A stretch of DNA of 64,000 nucleotides from Streptomyces sp. NBC_00576 (GCF_036345175.1 NZ_CP107780.1:3720001-3784000), one strand, 5' to 3'; positions 8,687-19,289 are shown, counted from the first letter of the stretch. The notes: generated from the letters alone by a model not told the origin. Program-made: numbers and translations.

Positions 8687-8701
8687 TTAGACTGAATCTA
8701 A
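8687..8701. promoter_or_regulatory. inverted repeat in promoter spacer of 8744 gene
   Basis: TTAGACTGAATCTAA is an inverted repeat with 5-bp arms. It lies directly between a weak -35-like TCAACT (8681-8686) and a -10-like TAGGAT (8704-8709) with 17-bp spacing. It is a candidate operator; the regulator is unknown. Confidence 0.45.
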
Positions 8702-8743
8702 GCTAGGATGGCTTCCTGTCAGCGCACAGGAGGCCAGCTCCCC

Positions 8744-9172
8744 ATGTACGAACCGATCCGCACCCCGTCGGTGCACAGCACCCGCGACGCGTTGGCCGAC
8801 ACAGCCTCGGACTTCCCTCACAGGACGCGCGAGGAGGAGCTGGACATTCAGCTGGCCGGCCATCTCGCCGCACTCCTCACCGCCACCGACGAGCTGCGCA
8901 CCCTCGCACCCTCCGCAGACCTGGAAGCCGCCGCCGAGCGCCTCGCCTCCCAGGTGAGCAGGCTGCGCCGGGGCCGTACGCCGCTCCGCGCCTCGGCCCC
9001 CGCGACCGTCGGCCCCGACCTCACCGCCCTGCACCAGCGGGCCCACGCGCTCGCCGGACGGGCCCTGGTCGTCGCGGCCTCCCGCGCCGACACGGCCGCC
9101 GCGATCCTCGCCGCCGAACGCATGGACGCCCACGCCGAGGCCACCGGGCCCCGCGCCCTCGCGTCCCACTGA
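8744..9172 (+). CDS. conserved hypothetical helical protein
   Basis: A 142-aa protein starting at ATG 8744 (MYEPIRTPSVHSTRDALADT), with CAGGAGG about 10 bases upstream. An ATG at 8708 overlaps the likely -10 box and is rejected. The body is almost entirely Ala/Leu/Arg helix (LDIQLAGHLAALLTATDELRTLAP, LAGRALVVAASRADTAAAILAAER), with no signal peptide or membrane segment. I recognise it as a protein conserved next to the aminotransferase in Streptomyces but know no function. Confidence 0.75.
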   Translation: MYEPIRTPSVHSTRDALADTASDFPHRTREEELDIQLAGHLAALLTATDELRTLAPSADLEAAAERLASQVSRLRRGRTPLRASAPATVGPDLTALHQRAHALAGRALVVAASRADTAAAILAAERMDAHAEATGPRALASH

Positions 9173-9459
9173 GCCCCCGCCTCCTCCCCGGGCTCCCCTC
9201 GACGGCCCCGGTCCGCGCGCTCCCGCAGCGACGCGCGGACCGGGTGCCACAGCACTGCGTTCGCTTGGGCCGGGGCGCCCATTCGCCGTAGGGGTACATG
9301 TTGTTCGGCGAGTGCGGGTGCGTCGTGGCTTGTCGCGCAGTTCCCCGCGCCCCTTCGGGCGCGCCGTGGCCGATTCCCGTTGCGTACCGGGACCAGTGCT
9401 TCACCGTCCGTTCATCCTTCTAGCCGGGGAACGTTGGATTCCGGGAGCACGCTCCCGGC
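9173..9459. other. intergenic region with Streptomyces dispersed repeat
   Basis: No gene is seen in these 287 bases. They hold a copy of the dispersed GTCGCGCAGTTCCCCGCGCC repeat (9331-9350) preceded by GC-rich inverted segments. The promoter of the TelA operon must lie in the last 100 bases. Confidence 0.6.
9327..9354 (+). repeat. Streptomyces short intergenic repeat, copy 1
   Basis: The core GTCGCGCAGTTCCCCGCGCC recurs at 62552-62571 in this window with its flanks (GGCT before, CCT after). I recognise it as a very common Streptomyces intergenic sequence of unknown function. Confidence 0.8.
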
Positions 9460-10581
9460 GTGAGACGAATCGCAGGGATAGTCCTCGCGGTCCTGCTGAT
9501 CGGCGGCGTGGTGGCAGCCGTCGTGGCGGGCCGGGACAACGGGGACCAGAGCACGGCAACGAAGACCGTGCGTGGAGTTATCGGGTCGGAGAAGGCGGAG
9601 TTCTTCGCCGATCCCGACGTGGTGAAGGCCCTTGCCGCCAAGGGCTACACCGTGCGGACGGAGACCTCCGGGTCGTGGGCCATGGAGGGTCTCGACCTCA
9701 AGGGTTACGACTTCGCCTTCCCGTCCAGCCAGGCGCCCGCCGACGAGCTGGCCGCCAAGTACAAGGCACGGCAGCCCCTGCCGCGCCCCTTCTACTCGCC
9801 GCTCGTCGTCGTGGCCCACCGCAACGCCGCCGAGGTACTGGCCGCCGGCGGACTCGCGACGCTCGACAAGGGCCAGCACCGCGGCACCCTCAAGATGGGC
9901 GCCTATCTCGCCGCCGCCGACAACGACCGCACCTGGCAGCAGCTCAAGGGCGCCGACAAATACGGGGAGTTGACGGGCACCCTCTACATCGCCTCCACCG
10001 ACCCGGAGAGCTCCAGCTCCGGTGCCCTCTATCTCGCCGCCACCAGTTACGTGGCGAACGGCGGCCGGGTGGTGGCGAGCGGCGCCGACGTGAACCGCAC
10101 GGCGCCCCTGATGCGCAAGCTGGTCAGCGTCCAGGGCGCCCAACAGCCCAGCTCGGACGCGGCGTTCCGGGACTTCGTGAGCGGCGCCGGAAACCCGCTG
10201 GTGCTGGTGTACGAGTCGCAGGTGGCCTCGTTGCTCGGCGAAGGCAATGGAAGCGGTAACGGAAACGGCAACGGCGGTCAACAGGACGCCGGTGACCTCA
10301 CCGTCCTCTACCCCGACACCACCGCCAACAGCGACCACACCGTCGTACCGCTGACCGAAGAGGGCCGCGCCCTCGGTGAACTCCTCAGCGACGACCCGGT
10401 GTTGCGCAAGCTCGCCGTCCGGCACGGGTTCCGGCCGCAGGGCGACGCCGCCGAGTTCGTCGCGGCCACCGCGGCCCACGCCGCCTACCTCAACCAGAGA
10501 CTGACCGGCGTCCGGCAGGCGCCCGTGCCCACCTCCGGGGTGCTGCACGAGATGGCGCGCCGGGCCCGAGGACAGTCGTAA
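9460..10581 (+). CDS. membrane-anchored substrate-binding-like protein of TelA operon
   Basis: A 373-aa protein starting at GTG 9460. One N-terminal hydrophobic segment (IAGIVLAVLLIGGVVAAVVAG) acts as an uncleaved anchor or signal; there is no lipobox cysteine. The rest resembles a periplasmic-binding fold (GVIGSEKAEFFADPDVV, YDFAFPSSQAPADELAA, TLYIASTDPESSSSG), as in extracellular solute-binding proteins. A Gly/Asn linker sits near residues 262-274. It is the first gene of a four-gene operon, 16 bases before telA. The ligand is unknown. The binding-protein call rests on fold-like motifs and the related domain in the third gene. Confidence 0.72.
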   Translation: MRRIAGIVLAVLLIGGVVAAVVAGRDNGDQSTATKTVRGVIGSEKAEFFADPDVVKALAAKGYTVRTETSGSWAMEGLDLKGYDFAFPSSQAPADELAAKYKARQPLPRPFYSPLVVVAHRNAAEVLAAGGLATLDKGQHRGTLKMGAYLAAADNDRTWQQLKGADKYGELTGTLYIASTDPESSSSGALYLAATSYVANGGRVVASGADVNRTAPLMRKLVSVQGAQQPSSDAAFRDFVSGAGNPLVLVYESQVASLLGEGNGSGNGNGNGGQQDAGDLTVLYPDTTANSDHTVVPLTEEGRALGELLSDDPVLRKLAVRHGFRPQGDAAEFVAATAAHAAYLNQRLTGVRQAPVPTSGVLHEMARRARGQS

Positions 10582-10597
10582 GCAGGGGGGATCACCC

Positions 10598-11851
10598 GTG
10601 AATTACCAGAAGTCGAACCAGCAGCCGGGCCGACAGCCGGGCCAGGGACCGAACCCGAACACCAGCCAGAACAGCAGTCAGAGCGGCGACGACATCTTCA
10701 CGCTCACCCCGCCCGAGCCCGTCGCGGCAGTGCCGCGCGAGAAGGCCGGCGGTCTCGTCCCCGTCGACGACAGTGTCCGTACGGATATGGCCCGCAAGGC
10801 CGCCGAGTACGTCGGACAGCTCGCCGCCCTCGACGCCCGCTCGCCCGAGTTCGCGGGCCGGGTCGGGGAGATCACCGGACTCGGCGCCGGTGAGATGCGG
10901 ACCGCGGCCGCGCAGTCCAACCGCATGCTGGAACGGGCCGTGCGCAGCCTGCCGAGCAACGGCGGGGACGCCCAGTCGCAGGTGGCGGGCTCGCTCGTCG
11001 AACTCCGGCGCGTCGTCGAGGACTTGGACCCCCGTGACCTGCCCACGGGCAAGGGGCGGAAGCTTCTCTCCAAGCTTCCCGGCGGCAACAGACTGCGCGA
11101 CCACGTCGCCAAGTACGCCTCCTCGCAGGCGACCCTGAACAAGATCGTGGGCTCACTGCGCGGCGGACAGGACGAACTGCGCAGAGACAGCGCGGCGTTG
11201 CAGACCGAACGTGTGCGCCTGTGGGAGACCATGGGCAAGCTGCAGGAGTACGTCGTCCTGACGGAGGCCCTGGACTCCGCCGTCGAGCAGCACATCGGCG
11301 GCGTCGACGCGGCCGACCCGGCGGGCGCCGACAACCTGCGCGCCGACGTGCTCTTCCCGGTCCGGCAGAAGCACCAGGACCTGCTGACCCAGCTCGCGGT
11401 GTGCGCACAGGGCTACCTCGCCATGGACGTCGTACGCCGCAACAACGACGAGCTGATCAAGGGCGTCGACCGCGCGGCCACCACGACCGTGTCCGCGCTG
11501 CGCATCTCCGTGATGCTGGCCGCCGCCCTCGACAACCAGAAGAAGGTCATCGAGCAGGTCAACGCGCTGCGTGGCACGACCGAGGACCTCATCAGGGGCA
11601 ACGCGGAAATGCTCGCCACCCAGAGCGGGGAGATCCAGCGCATCGCCGCCGACCCCGCCGTAGGGGCGGAGACCCTCAAGAACGCCTTCCAGCAGATCTA
11701 CCGCACCCTCGACACCATTGACACCTACAAGGTCCAGGCGACGGAGGCGATGGCGGCGACCGTGGAGTCGCTGACCTCCGAACTCCAGCACGCGAGCGCC
11801 TACTTGGAGCGCAGCCGGTCGCGGAGCGCGTTGGACGGAGGCCAGATATGA
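10598..11851 (+). CDS. toxic-anion resistance protein TelA family
   Basis: A 417-aa TelA/KlaA family protein starting at GTG 10598, with AGGGGGGATC upstream. After a low-complexity Gln/Pro/Asn-rich N-terminus (residues 1-30) come the family helices: DLDPRDLPTGKGRKLLSKLPGGNRL, then VLFPVRQKHQDLLTQLAVCAQGYLAMDVVRRNNDELIKGVDRAATTTVSALRISVMLAAALDNQK, and a C-terminal coiled coil. The family is linked to tellurite and cell-envelope stress but the mechanism is unknown. Its stop overlaps the next start (ATGA), so the operon is translationally coupled. Confidence 0.93.
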   Translation: MNYQKSNQQPGRQPGQGPNPNTSQNSSQSGDDIFTLTPPEPVAAVPREKAGGLVPVDDSVRTDMARKAAEYVGQLAALDARSPEFAGRVGEITGLGAGEMRTAAAQSNRMLERAVRSLPSNGGDAQSQVAGSLVELRRVVEDLDPRDLPTGKGRKLLSKLPGGNRLRDHVAKYASSQATLNKIVGSLRGGQDELRRDSAALQTERVRLWETMGKLQEYVVLTEALDSAVEQHIGGVDAADPAGADNLRADVLFPVRQKHQDLLTQLAVCAQGYLAMDVVRRNNDELIKGVDRAATTTVSALRISVMLAAALDNQKKVIEQVNALRGTTEDLIRGNAEMLATQSGEIQRIAADPAVGAETLKNAFQQIYRTLDTIDTYKVQATEAMAATVESLTSELQHASAYLERSRSRSALDGGQI

Positions 11852-13401
11852 GACGGCGACCGGCCGCCGCGGCACTGATCGCCGCCACCATCCTGCTGAT
11901 GCTGACCGCCTGCACACCGCAGGACGAGCCGGATCCCCTCCTCGACAACGGCTCCCCCGAGCCCGGCACCCTCCGCGTCCTCGCCTCCAGCGAGCTCTCC
12001 GACATGACGCCCGTCCTCGACAAGGTCCAGAAGGACACCGGCATCAAGGTCCGGCCCACCTACATGGGCACCCTCGACGCGATCGACATGCTGGCGACGG
12101 GGAAGACGGACGGGCGGTACGACGCGCTGTGGCTGTCCTCCAACGACTATCTGCGGCTGCGTCCCGACGCCGCGAAGAAGGTCGTGTCGGAGACGCCGAT
12201 CATGTCGAGCCCGGTTGCCATCGGCGTCAAGGCCGCCACCGTAAGGGAGTTGGGCTGGAAGCCCGACCAGGTCACCTGGTCCCAGGTCGAGGAGGCCGTA
12301 CGGGACGGGAAGCTGACGTACGGCATGACGGACCCCGCGCGCTCCAACTCCGGCTTCTCCACGCTGGTTTCGGTAGCCTCGGGACTCTCCGGAGCGCAGT
12401 CCGCGCTGACCGACGCGGACGTGCAGAAGGCGTCCCCGCGGCTGAAGGAGTTCTTCAAGGGGCAGAAGCTGACATCCAGTTCGTCGGGCTGGCTGGCCGC
12501 CGCCTACGACCGGCGCGGCACGGTGGACGCCCTGCTCAACTACGAGTCCGTCCTCAAGAGCATTCCGGGGCTCACGGTGATCCGCCCGCGCGACGGGGTC
12601 GTCACCGCCGACTACCCGATCACCTCGCTCGCGTCGACGGACGCCGCGACCCGGGAGGAGGTCCGCCGGCTGACGGAGGCCCTGCGCACCACGGCGACGC
12701 AGCGCGAGATCACCGACGTCACGCACCGCCGCCCGGTCGTCGCCTCCGTACCGCCCGCGACCGGTCTGGGGACCTCCCGCCGTCGTGAACTCCCCTTCCC
12801 CGGCAGCCGGTCCGTCGCCGACGGTCTGCTCGACGCGTACGAGAACAAGCTGCGCCGCCCCTCCCGGACCGTGTACGTCCTGGACACCTCGGGTTCGATG
12901 GAGGGCGACCGGCTGTCCGGCCTCAAGGAGGCGCTGCGCGGCCTCACCGGGGACTTCCGGCACCGCGAGGAGGTCACGCTGATGTCGTTCGGGTCGGACG
13001 TGAAGAGTGTGCGGACACATGTCGTGAGCCCCACCGATCCGCAGAGCGGACTCGACGCGATCCGCCGGGACACCGACGCGCTCGAAGCGGACGGCGACAC
13101 CGCGATCTACACGTCGCTGGAGCAGGCGTACGAGCAACTCCGCGCCGACCGCGACACGTTCACGTCGATCGTGCTGATGACGGACGGCGAGAACACGGCG
13201 GGCGCGAAGGCGGCGGAGTTCGACGGCTTCTACCGGCAACTCCCGGGCCGGCAGCGGGAGATCCCCGTCTTCCCCATCCTCTTCGGCGACTCCGACCGCT
13301 CCGAGCTGACGCACATCGCCGAGCTGACCGGCGGCCGTCTCTTCGACGCCCAGCAGGGTTCGCTCGACGGCGCGTTCAAGGAGATCCGTGGCTACCAGTA
13401 G
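11848..13401 (+). CDS. lipoprotein with solute-binding and VWA domains
   Basis: A 517-aa predicted lipoprotein. The signal peptide ends in the lipobox LTAC with Cys24. Residues about 40-290 resemble an extracellular solute-binding domain (LRVLASSELSDMTPVLDKVQKDTGIKV, TYGMTDPARSNSGFSTLVSVASG). Residues about 330-510 form a von Willebrand A domain with a complete MIDAS (DTSGSMEGDR near 348, and TDGENT). Thus one polypeptide couples ligand binding and metal-dependent adhesion outside the cell. It overlaps telA by 4 bases and the next gene by 14. VWA proteins are known TelA-neighbourhood partners; the fusion suggests a surface sensor of toxic anions or stress. Confidence 0.9.
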   Translation: MRRRPAAAALIAATILLMLTACTPQDEPDPLLDNGSPEPGTLRVLASSELSDMTPVLDKVQKDTGIKVRPTYMGTLDAIDMLATGKTDGRYDALWLSSNDYLRLRPDAAKKVVSETPIMSSPVAIGVKAATVRELGWKPDQVTWSQVEEAVRDGKLTYGMTDPARSNSGFSTLVSVASGLSGAQSALTDADVQKASPRLKEFFKGQKLTSSSSGWLAAAYDRRGTVDALLNYESVLKSIPGLTVIRPRDGVVTADYPITSLASTDAATREEVRRLTEALRTTATQREITDVTHRRPVVASVPPATGLGTSRRRELPFPGSRSVADGLLDAYENKLRRPSRTVYVLDTSGSMEGDRLSGLKEALRGLTGDFRHREEVTLMSFGSDVKSVRTHVVSPTDPQSGLDAIRRDTDALEADGDTAIYTSLEQAYEQLRADRDTFTSIVLMTDGENTAGAKAAEFDGFYRQLPGRQREIPVFPILFGDSDRSELTHIAELTGGRLFDAQQGSLDGAFKEIRGYQ

Positions 13402-14041
13402 GTTCGTCGGGTTCGCGGGGTTCGTCGGGCTGCTGGAGTCCCGCAAGAACATCGCCGGCAGTGCGTGCGGGCTGGTGGGCCTGGTGTTGACCTTCACCGG
13501 TCTGGCGGGGCCGTACTGGCCGCTCGTCGTCGCGGGGCTGTACGGCGCGGGCGCGCTGATCGCCCCGCCGGAGCGGCAGCCCCTGCCGGACTTCCCGGAC
13601 CCGTCGGCCGAGCTCTCCGCCCAACTCGACGAACTGCGGGGGGACTTCGAGCGGCTGGACACCTATCTGGGGCAAATCGAGCTGCCGCCCGCGGCGGCCG
13701 GGCAGGTCACCGAACTGACCGGACTCGTCGGCGCGTTGCTGGAACCCGGGTGGGTGACGGAGGTGCTGGCCCAGGATCCGGAAGGGGTGTACGCGCTGTC
13801 GCGGATCGTGCGGCAGGACCTGCCCGAGGCCGTCGACAGTTTCGTACGGGCGCGGTGGTGGACGCGGCTGGCGCCGGGGCAGGAGCCGCCGGAACGGCAG
13901 CTGGAGCGGCAGCTCGGGCTGTTGCGGCAGGAGGCGGAGGGGCTGGCGGCGGGCCTCAGGGAGATCGAGGCCCGCCGTCAGGAGTCCCACACCCGCTACC
14001 TGGAGGGCCGGGGGCCGCGCAGCGGCGGGATCGGCGACTGA
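13388..14041 (+). CDS. small membrane protein of TelA operon (XpaC-like)
   Basis: A 217-aa protein starting at GTG 13388, overlapping the VWA gene by 14 bases. Two adjacent membrane segments (about residues 22-40 and 43-58) precede a cytoplasmic helical domain rich in Leu, Gln and Arg (ELSAQLDELRGDFERLDTYL ... ERQLERQLGLLRQEAEGLAAGLREIEARR) that probably forms a coiled coil. XpaC-type proteins with this layout are frequent TelA partners; assignment to that family is inference. It is the last gene of the operon, converging on the RTX protein 18 bases away. Confidence 0.68.
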   Translation: MATSRFVGFAGFVGLLESRKNIAGSACGLVGLVLTFTGLAGPYWPLVVAGLYGAGALIAPPERQPLPDFPDPSAELSAQLDELRGDFERLDTYLGQIELPPAAAGQVTELTGLVGALLEPGWVTEVLAQDPEGVYALSRIVRQDLPEAVDSFVRARWWTRLAPGQEPPERQLERQLGLLRQEAEGLAAGLREIEARRQESHTRYLEGRGPRSGGIGD

Positions 14042-14059
14042 CGTACAGCGTGCTGCTGT

Positions 14060-16120
14060 TCAGGGGCAGCTGATGCGGGTGTCGCCCGGGTCGGTGGTGC
14101 AGGTGTCGAAGCCGGCACCGCCGTTGGCGGTGTCGTTGCCTCCGACGCCGTCGGAGGTGATGAGCCGGTCGTTGCCGATGTAGCCGGTCAGGGTGTCGTT
14201 GCCCGGGCCTCCGTTCAGGGTGTCGTCGCCGGAGCCGCCATCGATGTTGTCGTTGCCGTAGTTGCCGTGGGCGGTGTCGTTGCCGTTCCCGGCCCGGATG
14301 ATGTCGTTGCCGCCGAGACCGCAGATCACGTCGTTGCCGGCCGTCCCGTTCAGGGTCTCGGCGGCGCTGGTGCCGATGATCGTGCAGCCCCGGGAGTTGT
14401 TCACGGTGGTGGTCGCCGTGGCGGTGTTGTTGCCCGGGGCGGGGTCGTTCTGGGTCGCGGCGGCCGTGGCGGTGTTCCTGAGGGTGCCGGTGGCGCGGGG
14501 TTCCACGACGATCGTCACCGTGGCGCCGGGGGTACCGGCGGGGAGGGTTCCGAGGTTGCAGGTCGCGCCGGTGGCGCTGGTCGTGCAGGTGCCCTGGGTG
14601 GTGGCGGCGGAGACGACCGAGGCGGCGGGGCCGCTGAGCGTGTCGGTGAGGGTGACGCCGGTCGCCGTGGTGGCGGCGGCGGTGTTGGTGACCGTCAGGG
14701 TGTAGGTGGCACGGTCGCCGATGGACACCGTGCTGGTGCCGCTCTTCGTGACCGACAGGTCCGGGCCGGTCGGGGGCGGCGGCGTACTGCCACCGCCTTC
14801 GAAGCGGGCCAGGGCGAAGTCGCTGTTCGGTCCGCCCGCGCCGGCCGCGACGATCCTGCCGGCGGAGTCGAGTTTCACGCCGTACGCCGTGTCGGAGCCG
14901 CCGAAGTCCGCGGTGGCCCGACCGCCGGTGCCGAAGCCGCTGTCCAGGCTGCCGCCGGTGGTGTACCGCAGGATCGAGAAGTTGCCGCCGCTGCCACCGG
15001 CGGTGACGATCCGCCCGTCCGGCTGGAGCGCCATGTCGGCGACGCCGGCGGCGGGCGTGATCACCTGGCCGTTACCGTCGAAGCTCGTGTCCAGGCTGCC
15101 GTTGGCGTTGTAGCGGGCCAGCGCGGCCCGGTCGTCGCTGGAGCCCGCCGCGACGATTTTGCCGTCGGGCTGGACCGCCAGGGACTCCACGGCCTCGTAG
15201 GCGCCGAAGTCGGTGCGGACGATGCCGTCGCCGTCGAAGCTCGTGTCCACGCTGCCGTTGGTGTTGAAGCGCATCAGAGCGAAGTCGAAACGGGTCGAAC
15301 CCACCTGGCCCCCGACGACGATCTTCCCGTCGGGCTGCAACGCCAGTGCACGGCCGTCGCCGCCCTCCTGAAGGACCGGCCCCGCCGGATTGGCGGTGAC
15401 CGTGCCGTCGCCGCCGAACGTGGTGTCCGGGGTGCCGTCACTGGTGAGGCGGAGCACCGCCATGTTGCCGCCCGTGTAGCCGGCGGCGACGATCCTGCCG
15501 CTGGAGTCGATCGCCACGTCGCGGGCCTCGGTCGGGCCGGGGATGTCGGCGAAGACTCTGCCGTCGCCGCTGAAGGTGTTGTCCAGGGTGCCGTCGGCGT
15601 TGTAGCGGGCCACCACGAACCAGCAGCAGTCCTCGTAGTCCCGCCAGCTCATGCCCACGACGACGATCTTGCCGTCGGCCTGCAGCGCCACGGCGTTGGC
15701 CTCGCTCCACTGGAGGTTCGGGCCCATGTTGTTGATGAGGGTCGTCACCGTGCCGGCCGCGTCGCCGCCGTTGCCGCCGAAGCTGGTGTCCGGGGTGCCG
15801 TCGGCGTTGTGGCGGGTCAGCGCGAAGCGGCTCTCCGACACCGAGTAGTCGGCGGAAGAGCCGACAGAGACGATCTTGCCGTCGGACTGCACGGCCACGT
15901 CGCGGGCCTGGTCGTCGTCGGCGATGCCGGTGAGCACCTTGCCGTCGCCGCTGAAGGTGGGATCCAGGTCGCCCGGGGCCGCGATCGCGGTGCCCGGAAG
16001 GGTCAGGACGAGCGCCAGGCCGATGGCCGCCACAACGCCGGTGCGGGCCGCCGGTCTCAGGCGAGAGATGAGCGATGTGCGTGATGCGCGTGATGCGCGT
16101 GATCTGGCCGATGTGAGCAT
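14060..16120 (-). CDS. secreted delta-60 repeat / DUF11 / RTX calcium-binding protein
   Basis: A 686-aa exported protein. The long signal peptide covers about residues 1-48, with cleavage after TAIA. Residues 48-440 hold about seven delta-60 repeats (pattern xxDGKIVxxGxxxxxxFALxRxNxDGxxDxSFxGDG), which in other proteins form a beta-propeller. A Pro hinge (PPPPTGPD) leads to a DUF11 domain (LSVTKSGTSTVSIGDRATYTLTVTNT) around 455-570. The C-terminus carries RTX-type nonapeptides (GTAGNDVICGLGGNDIIRAG, GGSGDDTLNGGPGNDTLTG) around 590-660 for Ca binding. A structural or adhesive extracellular role is likely. Monocistronic. Confidence 0.87.
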   Translation of the reverse strand: MLTSARSRASRASRTSLISRLRPAARTGVVAAIGLALVLTLPGTAIAAPGDLDPTFSGDGKVLTGIADDDQARDVAVQSDGKIVSVGSSADYSVSESRFALTRHNADGTPDTSFGGNGGDAAGTVTTLINNMGPNLQWSEANAVALQADGKIVVVGMSWRDYEDCCWFVVARYNADGTLDNTFSGDGRVFADIPGPTEARDVAIDSSGRIVAAGYTGGNMAVLRLTSDGTPDTTFGGDGTVTANPAGPVLQEGGDGRALALQPDGKIVVGGQVGSTRFDFALMRFNTNGSVDTSFDGDGIVRTDFGAYEAVESLAVQPDGKIVAAGSSDDRAALARYNANGSLDTSFDGNGQVITPAAGVADMALQPDGRIVTAGGSGGNFSILRYTTGGSLDSGFGTGGRATADFGGSDTAYGVKLDSAGRIVAAGAGGPNSDFALARFEGGGSTPPPPTGPDLSVTKSGTSTVSIGDRATYTLTVTNTAAATTATGVTLTDTLSGPAASVVSAATTQGTCTTSATGATCNLGTLPAGTPGATVTIVVEPRATGTLRNTATAAATQNDPAPGNNTATATTTVNNSRGCTIIGTSAAETLNGTAGNDVICGLGGNDIIRAGNGNDTAHGNYGNDNIDGGSGDDTLNGGPGNDTLTGYIGNDRLITSDGVGGNDTANGGAGFDTCTTDPGDTRISCP

Positions 16121-16329
16121 GTCGGCAGCTTTGCGCCGGCCGCGCGGAGTTTCGCCGGCCCGAGGGCCGTATTGCGCTCTCTGGCCGCCGAAAAACCATC
16201 ACCACGGGTGATCAATCGCACAAATGAGCGATATCGGAACGTTGATACCGCGGCCGGTCATGACGACGTCGCAGGTCAGGGCAAGTCCGACCGGCCGCGG
16301 AGCTTCAACTACTGCGGGAAGTCAGGGCC

Positions 16330-18177
<1,848 letters not shown>

Positions 18178-18530
18178 GATTGCTCCTTGAATGAGGGTTT
18201 TGTTGTCTTCTGCCCCTTGGGGGCTGCGACCCGGATGCTTCACGATGTTGATCAATGGCGCTCATCCGGTGCCGACCGCACTCATTTGATCATCCGACCG
18301 GAGCGCCCATCTGTCCAGAGGGCCTCACACGTGAGCGACGTGACCATCGCCACTCACCCGACGCCCGCCCAGGCGTTTCCTCTGGGTCACCACGCATTCA
18401 CCTCGCGCACCCGAGGCCCCGACGAAGTCCCCATACAGCCCCGACACAGCCCCAATACACATGAGAGGCTGGCCACTTCCGACCCTTCCCACCCCCGAAC
18501 TGACGCGTAACTTACGGTTACGTAGGTACG
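18178..18530. other. divergent intergenic region pckG / hemolysin III
   Basis: These 353 bases hold no gene. TTGATCAA (18247-18254) and a related TTTGATCATCC (18285-18295) lie on the pckG side, and the 18510-18527 palindrome on the other. I cannot place the pckG promoter with confidence. Confidence 0.5.
18510..18527. promoter_or_regulatory. inverted repeat at hemolysin III promoter
   Basis: ACTTACG-GTTA-CGTAGGT is an 18-bp inverted repeat with 6 of 7 arm bases matching. It overlaps the likely -10 (TAGGTA, 18523-18528) just upstream of the hemolysin III start. Its size and TACG-rich arms resemble TetR-family operators; the regulator is not identified here. Confidence 0.55.
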
Positions 18531-18539
18531 ATGGCCGTC

Positions 18540-19256
18540 ATGACTGCGTCCGCCCCCGACGCGCCCCTGGACTCGCCGGCCGTCGGCCACGGTCCACGGC
18601 CGCTTTCGCTGCCACATTCCGATGAGATCAAGCCCAAGTTGCGCGGCTGGCTGCATCTCGGCATGTTTCCGGCCGTACTCATCTCCGGTCTGGCACTGAC
18701 CGCGCTCGCCAGTTCGAGCCGGGCACGCATCGCCTGCGGGATCTTCGCTCTCACCGCCTGCCTGCTGTTCGGCGTGAGCGCGCTCTACCACCGCGGCACC
18801 TGGAGCCCGCGCATGGACGGCGTCCTGCGCAGACTCGACCACGCGAACATCTTCCTGATCATCGCGGGCACCTACACCCCGCTGACGATGCTGCTGCTCC
18901 CGGCGAGCAAGGGTCAGTGGCTCCTGTGGGGCATCTGGGGTGCGGCCCTGGCCGGCATCGCCTTCCGCGTGTTCTGGGTCGGCGCCCCACGCTGGCTCTA
19001 CACCCCCTGCTACATCGCGATGGGCTGGGCGGCCGTCTTCTTCCTGCCGGACTTCATGCGCGCGGGCGGCATCGCCGTCCTGGTGCTGGTCATCGTCGGC
19101 GGGCTGCTCTACAGCGCGGGCGGCGTGATCTACGGACTCAAGCGCCCCAACCCGTCACCACGCTGGTTCGGCTTCCACGAGGTGTTCCACTCCCTCACCC
19201 TCGCGGCCTTCGTCGCGCACTACATCGGCATCTCGATGGTGGCCTACCAGCAGTAG
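18540..19256 (+). CDS. hemolysin III / PAQR-like membrane protein
   Basis: A 238-aa integral membrane protein of the HlyIII/YqfA (PAQR-like) family with seven hydrophobic segments. The family's metal-site residues are visible: SALYHRGTWSP (Ser and His), RRLDHANIF (Asp) and the C-terminal FHEVFHSLTLAAFVAHY (two His). Despite the name, most members have no proven haemolysin activity and may be hydrolases. ATG 18531 is also in frame, but the promoter elements place transcription start near 18535-18540, so the ATG at 18540, perhaps leaderless, is preferred. Confidence 0.88.
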   Translation: MTASAPDAPLDSPAVGHGPRPLSLPHSDEIKPKLRGWLHLGMFPAVLISGLALTALASSSRARIACGIFALTACLLFGVSALYHRGTWSPRMDGVLRRLDHANIFLIIAGTYTPLTMLLLPASKGQWLLWGIWGAALAGIAFRVFWVGAPRWLYTPCYIAMGWAAVFFLPDFMRAGGIAVLVLVIVGGLLYSAGGVIYGLKRPNPSPRWFGFHEVFHSLTLAAFVAHYIGISMVAYQQ

Positions 19257-19272
19257 CAGTAGCAGTAGCAGT
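19251..19272 (+). repeat. CAGTAG hexanucleotide tandem repeat at stop codon
   Basis: 3.7 perfect copies of CAGTAG. The first contains the TAG stop of hemolysin III and each further copy offers an in-frame TAG. Length change here would not alter the protein. Confidence 0.85.
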
Positions 19273-19289
19273 CCCTGACCTCCCCTTGC

